Shown here piece by piece: positions 33,750 through 45,378 of a stretch of DNA of 64,000 bases. The DNA comes from Phoronis australis (Eukaryota; Phoronida; Phoronidae), in assembly GCA_002633005.1 (NCBI GenBank), contig NMRA01000009.1, forward strand, positions 1,396,761 through 1,460,760, written 5' to 3'. Each line of letters starts with the position of its first letter. The first letter of the stretch is position 1. Both the position numbers and the translations under genes were made by a program. A model generated the notes under the pieces. That model was not told the origin of the DNA. It worked only from the letters and a program-made list of their open reading frames with translations, and ran no database searches.

Positions 33750-34135
33750 GACTACTTGTGTTACACTTTTGCATTAGGAGTTCTCAAAAACAGGACTTGT
33801 GATTTTGATGAAAATAATCAAGAGTTTCATAAAGCAAACTCAAACTATTTTAGAAAACTGTAGCAGGGTTTTGAGATTTCATTTTGAACGTTCATGTCAT
33901 GCGAAATTTACTCATTGTCTTGCTATAGTTGCACCTTTTTGCTAAATTTTACAAAAAGAAAAACGCTTGGTCACATGGCCCAATTAATGGCAGGTTGGTG
34001 GCAGTCAAAAATCTAATTCTATTGGCTTTCTATTTTCAAAAAGTAAATGCTTTTACTGACTCAAATGTAAGTTTTGTAGTATTTGGGAAATGCAAAGACT
34101 TGTTGATAAAGTCCCACATAACCTTAACTGATAAC
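33750..34135 (+). repeat. Repeat A, copy 4
   Basis: It shares CAAAAACAGGACTTGTGATTT, AGAAAACTGTAGCAG, GGTCACATGGCCCAATTAATG and GTTGATAAAGTCCCACATAAC with the other copies. Its 5' third is not recognisable. Confidence 0.75.
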
Positions 34136-36473
34136 TGTAATTCATGGGCGCCGCACCAGAGAGGGGCTGGGGGGCTATAGTGCTGCGCTGACCATGGTCT
34201 AAAGGCGGTGCACTTTTTTTCAGTGCTGTGCCACCCATGTAATTTACATGAAGGTCTGTCAATAAATGAACAAACTGTGAATACTATCAGAATATTTAAT
34301 TTAGATGCTGTGCAATGCACAAAGCAATCAAATTTGCTGAACTATACATTAAAACTAATCATCATTACTGGATTTCACGCTTTGAATAAACGACTACAAG
34401 AAACACCTTTGCAAAACACTGTTGCAACGCTTTCAGCTTAGTACTGTATGCGGACGGAATATAAGAAGGCATTGCTTGGCACTGCACCCGGAAGTGCAGT
34501 TCTAAAAAACTCGGCAGAGAAAGGGTTAACACACATGCATATATCTGTGTAGTAGCGTGAGGTCATCTGCCTCCTTTTGCCAGTCACCACATATGTCTCT
34601 TCACAATTGTTTTTTGCTTTATTTTCCAAGCCTCTGGACAGGTTTTTGAAATGCTTGTTCGCTTATTAGGCGCAAATGCCATTCATTTTACCCTCAGGGG
34701 ATTTGGACTATGTTTATTTTCTCTGATTGCTGTTACAGCTTATATTCATCCACTGAGGTATTTTTTTGCTCGCCAATTATTTCTGAATTGAATCAACAGG
34801 TTTTGAGATCTCAGTGGTCTTGATCACATGTACTGGTCTACTTTGATTCCTTGAGGACTCGTGGTTACCTTACCTTTGGTATGGGTATTTGTTCATGTAT
34901 GTTGGTTTTTACGTGAAATTGTTACAAAAGTATGCATTATAATGTTTTTTTTTTCTATAAATTCGACCATGTGGTGTTGCAGGGTATAATCTTTTATCAA
35001 CTTTCTCTGTTTGCCTGCCTGTTCCTCGTGTCTTCTCAATTATTTGCTGCTTGAAAGTTTTACCTGTTTTGGAAAGGTCTGCCAGCAATCATTCTCAAAG
35101 GTTGTGGACTTCTTGTGACCCCTAGTGGCAGTTTTTGTTATTATTTTGTAGTGTTTTTGTCTCCTTCTTGACATAGTTATGTTGAAACTGCATAAGGGTT
35201 TGAATGGTCATTAGATGATTATTTGCTCATTTTCACTGCTCTTTCTCTAAGTTAGTTGTGGTGTTAGAGTTAAGATATGTTCATTTAGATTTTTATTTGA
35301 TATACCTTCTGTACCTTTTTGAAACTTACGCAAAATTGTTCCTTTCTGGGTGGGTCCGTAACACGTCAACTTCACAAAATATAATAACTGCTCTATGCTC
35401 CCCTGCTGACAATTTTTCATCTATATTGGTTGATTCGTTTATATGTGTAGTGGTGTGACTGTAGTAACCACCTTCAATGTCCCTTGCCACAAGCAATGTA
35501 AGGTTAAGTCTCTCCAGCTTAGGGCATGGTATACAAAGGCAATTTTGTTTTCTCAGTATTTTTCTAAACAACATGTAGCACCCAATTTCTCCTTTACCAT
35601 GCTCAAAATTTGTACAGTAGCTACTGTTGGACAGTATTTTTCATTTTTTTTGGCTTGTACAACAATATTGGAAGTCTTTGAGTAATGAAAACAGTACAAT
35701 TTTTGTCCGAAATTGTTGCGACTTCACTGCTCTCTTTCCTTCCTAGTTATTTACAAATTTTCATTTGGTTGGTCCATAAATTTTAGTAACCTCCTCCAAT
35801 TGCCTTTGTCATCTGCAAAATTGTATTATGAGTGCCCGGCAGTTGGTTGTGTTCATCCAGGTTTGGACAAATATTGCGCATCCAAAAAAATGATACATAG
35901 GTTTTGTTTGCATCCAGCCTTTAAAATACAGTTGTAATCCAGCAACAAGTTCAGAATTTTATTTATTTGAACATTTAAGTAAATTTTGATTATGAGCTGC
36001 TATTAAGGTTCTCTGTTTTGTCTAAACCAACTTTTGTATTGCCTGGCATAGTTTTCTTAGTTGTCAATAGAGGGAGTATCAAATGGCTGGATGTTTTATT
36101 GAAACTAGATTGAAATTAGGACTGTTGCAGTGTTGGTGATATTTGAAAAAGAGATGGAACTTACTTTTGTGTTCGCACAGTACTTACTATGTTTATCCAG
36201 AATGGAGTCAGTTGAAGTACATAACGAGTGAATTATTCTTTTAGCACATCACTTAGCAGCACTTCTAGTATCATAGTCCATGTAAAGGTGGTTTTCCTCC
36301 TACCATTTAAAAAGGGTTTTTATTATTGTAATCATATAACTGTTGTTGTATTATTGTCAGTATCGGTATTGCTGTTATTTTATTTTTGTTATTGGTATTA
36401 TCGTTAGCTTATCAATTTAGTGTTAGCTTCCGTGTACTCATGGTATTTATTTTGCAATGAGGATAAACTCTGG
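34136..36473 (+). other. AT-rich, CpG-poor, no gene seen
   Basis: Several short open frames (34,036-34,441 and 35,258-35,937) overlap on both strands with no motif or coherent splice sites. No shared repeat found. Confidence 0.45.
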
Positions 36474-36500
36474 TTGGTCAGGGCTCAACATTAACTTTTT

Positions 36501-37648
36501 ATGCGCCCACATATTTATATGTGGACGCATTATGCCGTCATCTCTGTCCGTCCGTCCGTCCGTCCGTCCGTCCGTCCGGGCGGCGTCCGTCCGGCGTCCG
36601 TCCGGCGTCCGCTGCTCTATCTCCAAAACCCTTTGACATACGTTCATGAAATTTGGCACATATGTTCCATTCATGAATGGGACGGGATGTGCGAACTTTT
36701 GGATGGATCCGACTACCGGTGTGCCCCCTGGTGGCAATTTTAGTTTTTTACGCTTACCTTTGTATCTTCAAAAGTCCTTAACGGATTTTCATGAAATTTG
36801 GTATGTAGGCACCTATTAGTGAGATGACGCTATCCTCCTGTTTTCAGATGGATTCGACATAGTTTGCGCCACCTAGTGGCCATTTTTACTGTTTTCGAGT
36901 CTGTATTTTTGCGTCCACCCCTCTATCAACCAAACCGCTCAAAGGATGATTGTGAAAATTGGCGTGTATGTGCTTACTATAAGGAAGACAGCTGACAATG
37001 ATTTTCAGATGATTTGGACTACTGTGGCGCCTCCTAGTGGTAGTTTTGTTTTTTTTTGCGCCCATGGCTGTATCTCCCAAACTGTTTGCAGGATCTTTAT
37101 TATGCGCCCACATATTTATATGTGGACGCATTATTACTAAATTTAGCAAGTGTATTTATGTGATGTTGACAACGGACGATGACGACTTTAGGATGATTCT
37201 GACTACCGGTATTCCTCTAGTGGCAATTTTAGTATTTGCCTCTAGTGGCAATTTTAGTATTTTACATTGACCTCTGTATTTTCATAGGTCTTCAGGTGTA
37301 TACTTTGTGTTACTTCGTGACTATGAAGGAAAAGTTCCAAGTAGAAATTTGTTTCTGGCATTCTAATGCTGTGCTAATCTCGTATGTTGGTAAATTTGTT
37401 TTTAATTCTATGTTTCTGTGGTGCTTTAAGCAACTGGTGTATAGGATGTGCTTGTATTATGAAGATTACTCACATTTTGCCCCTAGTCTATTGAGGAGAC
37501 AAGGACCATGCCTTTCCATTTTGCAAAGTACAACATACTACATATATGCCCTCTACTGGCCACTTTATGGTACCAATAAACAACCCTAGAAGGATACCGT
37601 ATGCGGTGCAATTGTGGGCGCATTTCAACGCTCTGCGTTGCTCTTGTT
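36501..37648 (+). repeat. Repeat D, copy 2, inserted in the hAT-like element
   Basis: It starts with the palindromic head ATGCGCCCACATATTTATA / TGTGGACGCAT, then a (CCGT)n run (36,548-36,612), then monomers of about 150 bp each containing a CTAGTGGCAATTTT- or CTAGTGGCCATTTT-like phrase and CATGAAATTTGGCA. It ends CAACGCTCTGCGTTGCTCTTGTT. A second copy of the palindromic head lies inside a monomer at about 37,099-37,131. Open frames here (36,447-36,743 and 37,236-37,589) are repeat-derived. Confidence 0.85.
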
Positions 37649-37996
37649 AAGCCAAGTAATTGAAACTTTTACTTGCCCGAACAAAAAATTCACTTGCCCC
37701 AATTACAATCCTAAATAGCACCGTGCAGGTGCACATCTAGGTAATGTGTTACGGTAGGGCTGCCTGTGCTGAGCCTCCTCTTGTGCCATGCATTCTATAT
37801 ACACGAGTTGCTATTTTTGAACGATTCTTTTTATAGAACATTTACTTATAATGTGTGTCAAAACACTAGAGACAAATTAGAAGAGTAACTATGTTATCTG
37901 AACCACCGTCTCACGTTCACAGGCGCCGAAATGAGCTAAGACATGAACTCTAGACACTTCTGTGTATTCATTAGTTTATACGCCCTCATGCATTAA

Positions 37997-38268
37997 GCTA
38001 GGCAATGACCATCGCCGCTGTTGGCCCGAACCAGAGGCGATGCAGCTCCTATAGGCGCTCTGTACGCCGGAAGCTTTTCGGCGAATTAAACACATCGACA
38101 ACCTCCTAAGGTGTTCCTCTATGCGCAAAAGGTATTTATAACAACGTGACTTTGATGGTTTAGTCGGTGCGAGTCATAATTCGCCGAAAAGCTTCTGGCG
38201 TACAAAGCGCCTATAGGAGCTGCATCGCCTCTGGTTCGGGCCAACAGAGGCGATGGTCATTGCCTAGC
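37997..38268. mobile_element. Foldback MITE with 92-bp arms
   Basis: Arm 37,997-38,088 and arm 38,177-38,268 are reverse complements with only a few mismatches; both begin GCTAGGCAATGACCATCGCC at the outer end and include GGCCCGAACCAGAGGCGATG and GAAGCTTTTCGGCGAATTA. The loop is 88 bases. Each arm also contains a short internal palindrome (GGCGATG / CATCGCC). No coding capacity. Confidence 0.9.
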
Positions 38269-39044
38269 ATAAACTTGAGTTGTTGCTTAACCTGAATTTG
38301 AATTTTTGGTATCCGTAAAAATCTTGCAGAGTTTTGGTCATCGGTACCTTGTATTAAATTAAAATCAAATTTTAACATATAATAATGCCACATATACTTT
38401 TATTTTCAATGAATAATTTTTGAAAAATAGATAGACCGCGAAAAAGTCAGCTTTCAGAGCGACAATCCTGAAGACCGTATTCCTCTTCTTTCGGGAATCG
38501 CCACCGGGAGCTGGGAATTCATAAGAATTTCCTTTGGAATTCCACCAGAATAAATACCAGGCCTTTAAAACTGCTGTATTGTGTAGAAAATATGTGGTCA
38601 ATCATTCACTTTTTAGCTTTTGCGCTTATCTGAATGACTTACATCCGCCAACGAACGCGGTGCTTCCTTGTTTGGACGTTTCGCCTGAGTGCAGACGATC
38701 AGTAGTATCACGTGACAACGGCACGTTCAGAGAATCGAAAGGATTTGGCTGCGGGCGTCATCTGTGCACGCTGCATCACACTCGTTCTATTTTCCTTTCG
38801 GTGCTCATTCGAAAACGGGAGTTTCTTTGACGGCCACAGGGACTTTTTCGACGGTTTTTAGGCTTGTGTCGGGATTCGTTACTTTGGAGCAAATGTCGAG
38901 CACACAATCTTAGGATCTACTTGCCTATGCAGCCAGATTTTTAACTTGCCCATCGGGCAAGTACTTTTCAAATTCCAATTGCCCGACGCAAAATCTACAT
39001 GTACACGGGCAATCGGGCAACCGTTAGTGTTGAGCCCTGTTGGT

Positions 39045-39492
39045 GTGCAGTTAACACTAATGGAACAGACCTGATTTTCCTGGAGCTTGTTGGCAAAATG
39101 TGATCTTGGAGCATATGTACATATATACCTGTTGAAAGGAAAAGTCAGCTTGACTGTTAGCTGTTAATGACTTCACCATATGCATGAATACCATCATTAA
39201 GTTACCAGAGTCCATTCAGACTGTGTAGTATCTATGTTCATGTTAGTTTCATGCTGCACTGCAAAACTCGCATCAGTCTGACAAGCATAAGTCGGCTTTT
39301 CGCTTGACTTGGAGAAATGTCGATGGTACGGTTGTTCTAGCTCGTGCATTTGGTCAGATTTTGGCTTACTCGCATGAACTCTCTCGATTTGATCTGACTT
39401 CTGTAAGTTTTATTTTTCTTCTACTTTTGCATGAGATTTACTGCAATCCAGTTGAAAATTACTTGCTGTGTTGTCACTATCCATTTATATGA
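39045..39492 (+). other. Right flank of the hAT-like element
   Basis: An open stretch ends at a consensus-like donor (GACTTCT/GTAAGT, near 39,400), reading VDGTVVLARAFGQILAYSH before it. I see no convincing acceptor, so I do not call an exon. Confidence 0.3.
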
Positions 39493-39652
39493 AGATGTTC
39501 TCAACATGCTCAAAATTAATAGAAATGTGTTCTCAGCATCTTGAACATCAATTAGAACTTGAACATGTTCAAAATTAATAAGAATGTGTCTTCAACGTGT
39601 TGAACATTAATAAGAATGTGTCCTCAACATCTTGAACATTAATTAGAAAAGG
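39493..39652 (+). repeat. Imperfect minisatellite, about four units of 33-40 bp
   Basis: Units share TCAACATCTTGAACATTAAT and AAGAATGTGT with length variation between copies. Confidence 0.8.
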
Positions 39653-39924
39653 TCAAAGTCAACCTCAGAGTGTTAGTCAGTTAATAAGAGGGTTAAATGG
39701 TTTCAGACTGAAGCCAGGTTGATTTCACTAGATTCACGATGGTAAGCCAAAGACCTGCCATCTGTGAAGATAATTTTGGCCGTTTTTAGGACAAACGTCT
39801 CTAGGTTGTATACTCCATACACTTTAATTCTCCTTTTGTCTCATGAAAGTTGTGCAGCTGTTTTTGTTTGTGCTTTAATTCTACAACCTCAATCTGCAGT
39901 ATTAATAGTGTCTTTGCGTTTTGG

Positions 39925-40250
39925 TATATGGTAAAAATTCTCCAGTTTAGCTGACTCTAGAATTGAGCACACCAAAATCTAAGCCAAAATTTAATTTTTT
40001 GGATCCTGAGATTGAGGCATACGTGATTTTGGTGTTCATCGTATTTCTCAAATATCAGACATTACGTTTTGTATCAACGAGGTCTGAAAATAAACTTGGC
40101 TGCTGAGGTAACATTTTCATTTGGCAATATCTTGGTCAATGACCGTTTGTCATTGATTGACATCCAGTATGGCTTATTTTAAGAATTTGGTACAAGTTTC
40201 GACTCTTAGCAAACTCATTTATTTTGCAATGTCTAAACCTGGAGATATAT
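39925..40250 (+). mobile_element. Repeat F, copy 2
   Basis: It begins TTCTCCAGTTTAGCTGACTC, includes GAGATTGAGGCATACGTGAT and TCAAATATCAGACATTACG, and ends near AATGTCTAAACCTGGAGAT, an inverted relative of its start. Confidence 0.65.
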
Positions 40251-41084
40251 CAATGGTAATGACTTAGTGTCTTGTTAGTATGGTAACATCATTTTATGAA
40301 TATTGCTTTTGATTTGTGTTTGTTTCTAATTTCGCTCATCTTAAGTAACGAGAGTACTTCTTAAGAAGCGATTTGAATTTACCTTGGTTACTTTTGAGTT
40401 CAAATGCATTACTTTTTAAAAAATATTTTGTGCAACAATTAATCAAACTGTGCTCTCAGGTACCTGGGGCCTAAATGTGGTTAACAGAGTTCAGTATCTC
40501 GGAGAGTATACCATATTCGCCCTAATAATCGCCCAGAGTACTTAGAAAATATCATTTCAGAGACATAGGCGTTTATTAGGGTGAATATGGTAAGTGGGAT
40601 GTTCACAACTGCGCAGTATAACAGAGCAGTATAGTCGTCAGGGGAATTGTAGGCAATTTACTCTAACCAATTTCAGTTCAAACAAAAGTATGAGAACACT
40701 GACATTGGTTTAGAATAGCAAATATGCCTGTGAAGAAGTGTTTTTAACATCAGACCATAGTTTATAGTTGGTTTAAATGTGTTTGGAGAAGGTGTGAGAC
40801 CCAGTGGAAGTCATTGAGTGCTGCAAGCACAATTCATCACATTATGGTTGCCAAGAAAAACTTGATTTTGTCAACAAAATTATATTCATATTCACAAGAT
40901 TTCGTTTCACTTTTTGCATGTCAAGTAACCTGTGGTAAAAGTATTTCTGGCATCACAACAAACCTTAGCCTCGTTCCGAACTCCAGTGCACACTCGGCTT
41001 TGTGGAGCTTGACGGTTTTGACTTTCTTATTTGGAAAAGTCAAATGAGTTGATTTATGCGATAGTTGCTGTTACTTATATATCA
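40251..41084 (+). other. AT-rich, with one short inverted repeat
   Basis: ACCATATTCGCCCTAATAA (about 40,509) and TTATTAGGGTGAATATGGT (about 40,573) are inverted copies, possibly the ends of a tiny MITE of about 80 bp. Nothing else is seen. Confidence 0.5.
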
Positions 41085-41545
41085 ATGGATTCCCAATTTG
41101 GGACAGTGAAAAATTGATTATTTTGTTCAAGGTCGGAACTTGTCTCAAATTCAAGAATCATCAGAAAGATGTAAAATTACCAACTATGTGGATTGAAAAC
41201 ACCTTGTCCAAAATTTAAGAAATATGACGAACACCAAAATCTCACTTGTCCCAAACTCCAGAATGAAGAAATTTCAAGTTTTGTAGAATTTACGTGTACT
41301 AAGTTAGAGACTATCCCAAATAGGAGAATTGTTACTGGTTCACTGTAAAAGAAAGTATGGCTACTTTCGAATTTAGAAAAGGGCAACAAGTACAAAAAAA
41401 TGGTGTTTGCTATGTTGTCTTGTAAATAATACATTATTCTAAGAACCCTATAAGTGGTAGAATATGAACACAAGTGAACAGTCTGTAGGACAAGTTTTGA
41501 ATCATTTAACAACAGCGCAGTATACACAGAGAGTGAGACAGTCAT
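41085..41545 (-). mobile_element. Repeat F, copy 3 (reverse)
   Basis: It contains CCCAATTTGGGACAGTGAAA, GTTCAAGGTCGGAACTTGTC and, in the opposite sense to copy 2, AAGAAATATGACGAACACC / AAAATCTCACTTGTCCC. The 122-residue minus-strand frame within it is repeat-derived. The right boundary is uncertain. Confidence 0.6.
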
Positions 41546-41942
41546 CAGCAGGGGAAATAATCATTGCGATTTGATGTCCTTATGGGGAGGCACCAGCTGT
41601 CGTCGCTAAGATACTCAAGGTCCTTTTTATTGCCAATCACGAGCTAGAATAGATTGGAGCCATCTAGTCTCTAGGCACAAGTCTAAGTGAATCTTTAAAA
41701 CAGAAATGAATGATTTGGTAATTATTTTTATTCAGAGTTGAAGAACATTAATCAACGCATGCATTATTGATAGCTTGAGGGAGTGAAGTAATGCTCACGT
41801 CTTGTGCAACTGTATAGTTACCTGTATTCCTGGAGGTGCTCTTTCCAGGTATGAGTTGGTGGAGGCTGGTGAATAGGTACTAAAGACTATACCAAGAGTT
41901 GAATTCCAAAATTATGCTTCCCAACTCAAGCATAACCATTTT

Positions 41943-44151
41943 TATGTGCCCACATCATTATTATGTGGATGCATATTGCTGTCATCTCTGTCTGGTCATC
42001 AGCATCTGCGGCTGTATCTCCTAAACCTCTTGCAGGATCTTATTGAAAGTTGACAGGTGTGTTCCTATGACTATAGAGGACGATGAGTTTTGGACTGACC
42101 TGATTACCAGTGTGTGCCCCCCTAGTGGCAATTTTAGTTTTTTAAGTTTGCATCTTTCTTAGGAGTTCCTTGATGGATTTTCATGAAATTTGGCAAATAG
42201 GTTTTTAATATGTGTTGCTGATGAGAAGGCCATTTTGGACGGGTCCAACCACTGTGTTGCCTCCTAGTGGCAATTTTGTTTTTGTGTGTTGCGTCCTATT
42301 GGCAATTTTGTTTTTTTTGCGTCTGCACCCAAATCTCCTTAACCCTTTGAGGGTCATAATGAGATTTAAGAGATCTGTTCCTATAAAGCTGCCGACAGAT
42401 GACCACGAGTTTCGGACTGATTCGAATGCTGCTCTGTCCCCTAGTGGCAATTTTAGTTTTTTACGTTAGCCTCTATATCTTTGGAGTTCCTTGATGGATT
42501 TGTATGAAATTTAACAGATACATTTCTACGATGATGCCTTCCTGTTTTCGGACAGATTTGGTGTATTCTGCACCACCTGGTGGCAATTTTGCATATTTGA
42601 AATCCACCTTCTTGTCTGCCAATGTTTTTAAAGCATCATATTATGAAAATTGACATAATTGCATTTCTGATGAGAAGACCACGGCTGGCATTGATTTTTG
42701 GATACATTCGACTTCTGTGCCCTCTATGGCTATATCTCTTTAACTCCAAGGATGATTTTGAAAATTGGCGTTGATGTTTCTACTGTGAAAAGGACGGCTG
42801 ATGATGATTTTCGGACGACTTGGACTACTGTGGCACCTCCTAGTGTTATTTTTTTGCATCAATGGCTTTATCTCCCAAACCCTCTGCAGGATCATTATTA
42901 TATTTGGCAAGTGTATTATATGAAGTTGACAACGGACAACGACAACATTTTGACAGATCCGACTACTGGTGTGCCTCCCTAATGGCAATTTTATTTTTTT
43001 TCCGTCTATGGTTGTATCTCCTTTACCCATGTGACCAAAAAGGTATTTTACAAAAATGTTATGTCCAATAATTACCTCCAGGATGAACACGCCATTATGA
43101 AAATCATTAAGGATAATGTTAAAGTTTGTAAGCCCGATAATTACCTCGATTTTATTATTATGCGCCAACATATTTATATTTAATTTCCACTTGAGAATGA
43201 AACAGGTATGTTTCAAAATATCATGTGTCTTTTAATCATGTCTCTTAGTCAGTTGCTTTACCGATGTTCTGTTGAGTGTCGAACTGTGTTCCGAGGATAT
43301 GAATGTCATGGAATAAAGATTATTAATAACGACAAGTGTCATGTATTCAACCAATTCGGCATATCGGAAAGCTTGCTCCCGAAATACAGCCTTTACCCTT
43401 TGCAAGATCTTTGTGAAATTTAGCACATGTGTTCCTATGGAGATGGCAATGGGTGACGGCGAGTTTCAGACCGATCCAACTACAGCTGTGCTTCTTAGTG
43501 GCAATTTTATTTTTTACTTTTGCCTCTGTAACTTCAGAGTTCCTTGATGGTTTTTCATGAAATTTGGAAAAATGTTTCTATTAGGAAGGTGACAGCATCT
43601 CTTTGTGATGGATTCGATGTATTCTGCACCTTTTAAAATTATTTTTAGTCTGTTTTTTGTCGTCTGCTTCTGTATCTGTCAAACTGCACACAGGATCATT
43701 ATGAAATTGGCAGATGTGTTTCTACTGACAAGAGCATGACTGACGTTGATTTTCAAAGGGGTCCATGTACTGTGGTGCCCACTAGTGACATTTCTTTTGC
43801 ATCTACGGCTGTATCGCCTTAACCCTTACAAGATGTTTTTGAAATTTTGTAATAATTGTATTCCTGCTAACTTGTCATCAAATGGATGGATTCAACTACC
43901 GCTGTGGTTCCTAGTGGCAGTTTTTTATATATGCCCTTTTTGTATCTTTGGAGTTCTTTCACGGATTTTCATGAACTTTGGCAAATAGTTAGGAGAGACG
44001 ACACCTTCCTATTTTTGGATGGGTTCAATATATTCTGTGCCATCTAATGGCCATTTTTTCTGATACAAATAAACACTCCTAGAAGCAACACAGTTTGCAG
44101 TGCAGTCATGGACGCATTTCAATGTTCCACGTTACTCTTGTTTCCTAAGGG
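41943..44151 (+). repeat. Repeat D, copy 3: long monomer array
   Basis: The head is TGTGCCCACATCATTATTATG / TGTGGATGCAT, followed by roughly a dozen or more degenerate monomers of about 130-170 bp (CCTAGTGGCAATTTTAGTTTT; CCTTGATGGATTTTCATGAA; TTTGGCAAATAG), and the tail GGACGCATTTCAATG...GTTACTCTTG. Part of the palindromic head recurs near 43,160. It is about twice the length of copy 2. The 158-residue minus-strand frame (42,740-43,216) and the others inside are by-products. Confidence 0.85.
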
Positions 44152-44364
44152 AGACATCACCTGAAACTACCGGATAGTGAAGCCAAATTACCCACCTGCA
44201 AAACCAAATTATTCTCTCGAACAACACCTGAATCAAATTACCTACCTAGAAAGGATAAATGAAAGGGTACAATTTACCCACCTTGACTGCATGTCCCTGT
44301 CAACCCTTCACATGGTAGACTCCTCGCTGCCCTGGTCTTATTCGGAACTTTACAGTATATAGTT

Positions 44365-44800
44365 GCATTTACATGGAGAGACAGCTGTCACGGAGCAACT
44401 AACAGGGAACAGCTGATGTGGTGCAAGTGTGTGACACTGACACGGTGCAAGTTGACACCGTGGCGGCCTTTTTTGACACCAGTTTGAGAGGTAAGAGCGA
44501 GTTGCACTCAATCAGTTGCTCCAGTTTCAACTACACGTCTAAACACAACTGGGGCAGGGCGGAAAGAAATCGTCTTTCAATGTGCTTGTGCAATGGCGTG
44601 TATAGGTGATCCGATGGTATTCCACGTGGTTGGATGTTTGCTATTGTTTATGCAAGCATGCACCGACAGTCTTCGTGTAAGTGATTCATGTTGATCCAGT
44701 TTGCGATCTAATACGGTGTAAATGCAACTAAAGTAGAGCAAGTCGCGCAGTGACAACTGACACAGTGACAACTGTCTCGCGTGCATGTACAAGCAGCTTA
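44365..44800 (+). mobile_element. Repeat E, copy 2
   Basis: It shares TTGCATTTACATGGAG, CACGGAGCAACTAACAGGGA, GAGTTGCACTCAATCAGTTGC and CAACTACACGTCTAAACACAA with copy 1. The minus-strand frames 44,577-44,997 are partly within it. Confidence 0.75.
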
Positions 44801-45299
44801 TGTTGTATATTGTGGTGAATGTTAGTGGATGAGTCGTTGTCATGACAGTTGTTGTATGGCATGGAACTGAGGGTTCCGCATAGCACAACAATGAGGGCCT
44901 CACTTGTATCAACTAGGTTTGAATTCCAAACTCTCTCTGTCTCTGTTTCTTCACGCCGTGTCTGTTTCAGTGTAAGTGCATGTTGGGGGAGAGTCACCGC
45001 AGTCAGTGTCAGTCAAAGATTTTCATGTACAGCAGTGTAGTAGATGAGGCTGTCCTCTCTTAAGCATATATGAAATCGAATTAAAGATTGTTCTGGAAAA
45101 CTGATACACTTGCCAGTATGGCTGTCCTGCTGTGCCTGACATTTCTGATCAGGTGGTTTTGATGGCACTGTGCAACTGCAGTGAAGGTCATGACCCACAT
45201 TGGAGAACTGTAGCATACACCAGTAGGCAATTACTATCTGCTTGTAATATCATAATCACATGTTTCATGGGGAACTGTTGTAAAGCAGATATTATTTAG
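44801..45299 (+). other. Nothing recognised
   Basis: Mixed-composition stretch with short chance frames on both strands. Confidence 0.4.
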
Positions 45300-45378
45300 A
45301 ACTCCAGGTGTCATCATCATCATCATCATTCTGACCAGCTTATAGAGTGTTTACTTCATCAGTTTGTAACAAGCCCAG
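45300..45378 (+). CDS. Candidate exon with poly-His run, unrecognised
   Basis: Open in one frame as NSRCHHHHHSDQLIECLLHQ then FVTSP, ending at a good donor CAG/GTAAGA with one base over. The acceptor (ATTATTTAG, or CTCCAG 8 bases later) is weak and lacks a strong pyrimidine tract. The His run is a (CAT)n microsatellite, so an exon is possible but not secure. Confidence 0.25.

Larger units (their letters stand above)
36479..39039 (+). mobile_element. hAT-like element with nested insertions
   Basis: The ends are CAGGGCTCAACATTAAC (36,479) and GTTAGTGTTGAGCCCTG (39,039). TTGGT lies immediately outside each end (36,474-36,478 and 39,040-39,044). The right subterminal region carries TTGCCC/GGGCAA words (TTGCCCATCGGGCAA; GGGCAATCGGGCAACC), and ACTTGCCCGAAC recurs at 37,670, directly after the nested repeat D. 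Inside are repeat D (36,501-37,648) and a 92-bp-arm foldback (37,997-38,268). No transposase frame is evident, so it is non-autonomous. Confidence 0.75.

Noticed and set aside
37236-37589. 117-residue plus-strand frame
   Set aside because: Falls within repeat D; composition is hydrophobic and low in charge, with no splice or motif support.
39304-39400. Possible exon ending at TCT/GTAAGT
   Set aside because: No convincing acceptor and no recognisable peptide; kept only as a note in the flank entry.
41177-41545. 122-residue minus-strand frame
   Set aside because: Falls within a repeat F copy.
42740-43216. 158-residue minus-strand frame
   Set aside because: It lies wholly in repeat D monomers; no protein features.
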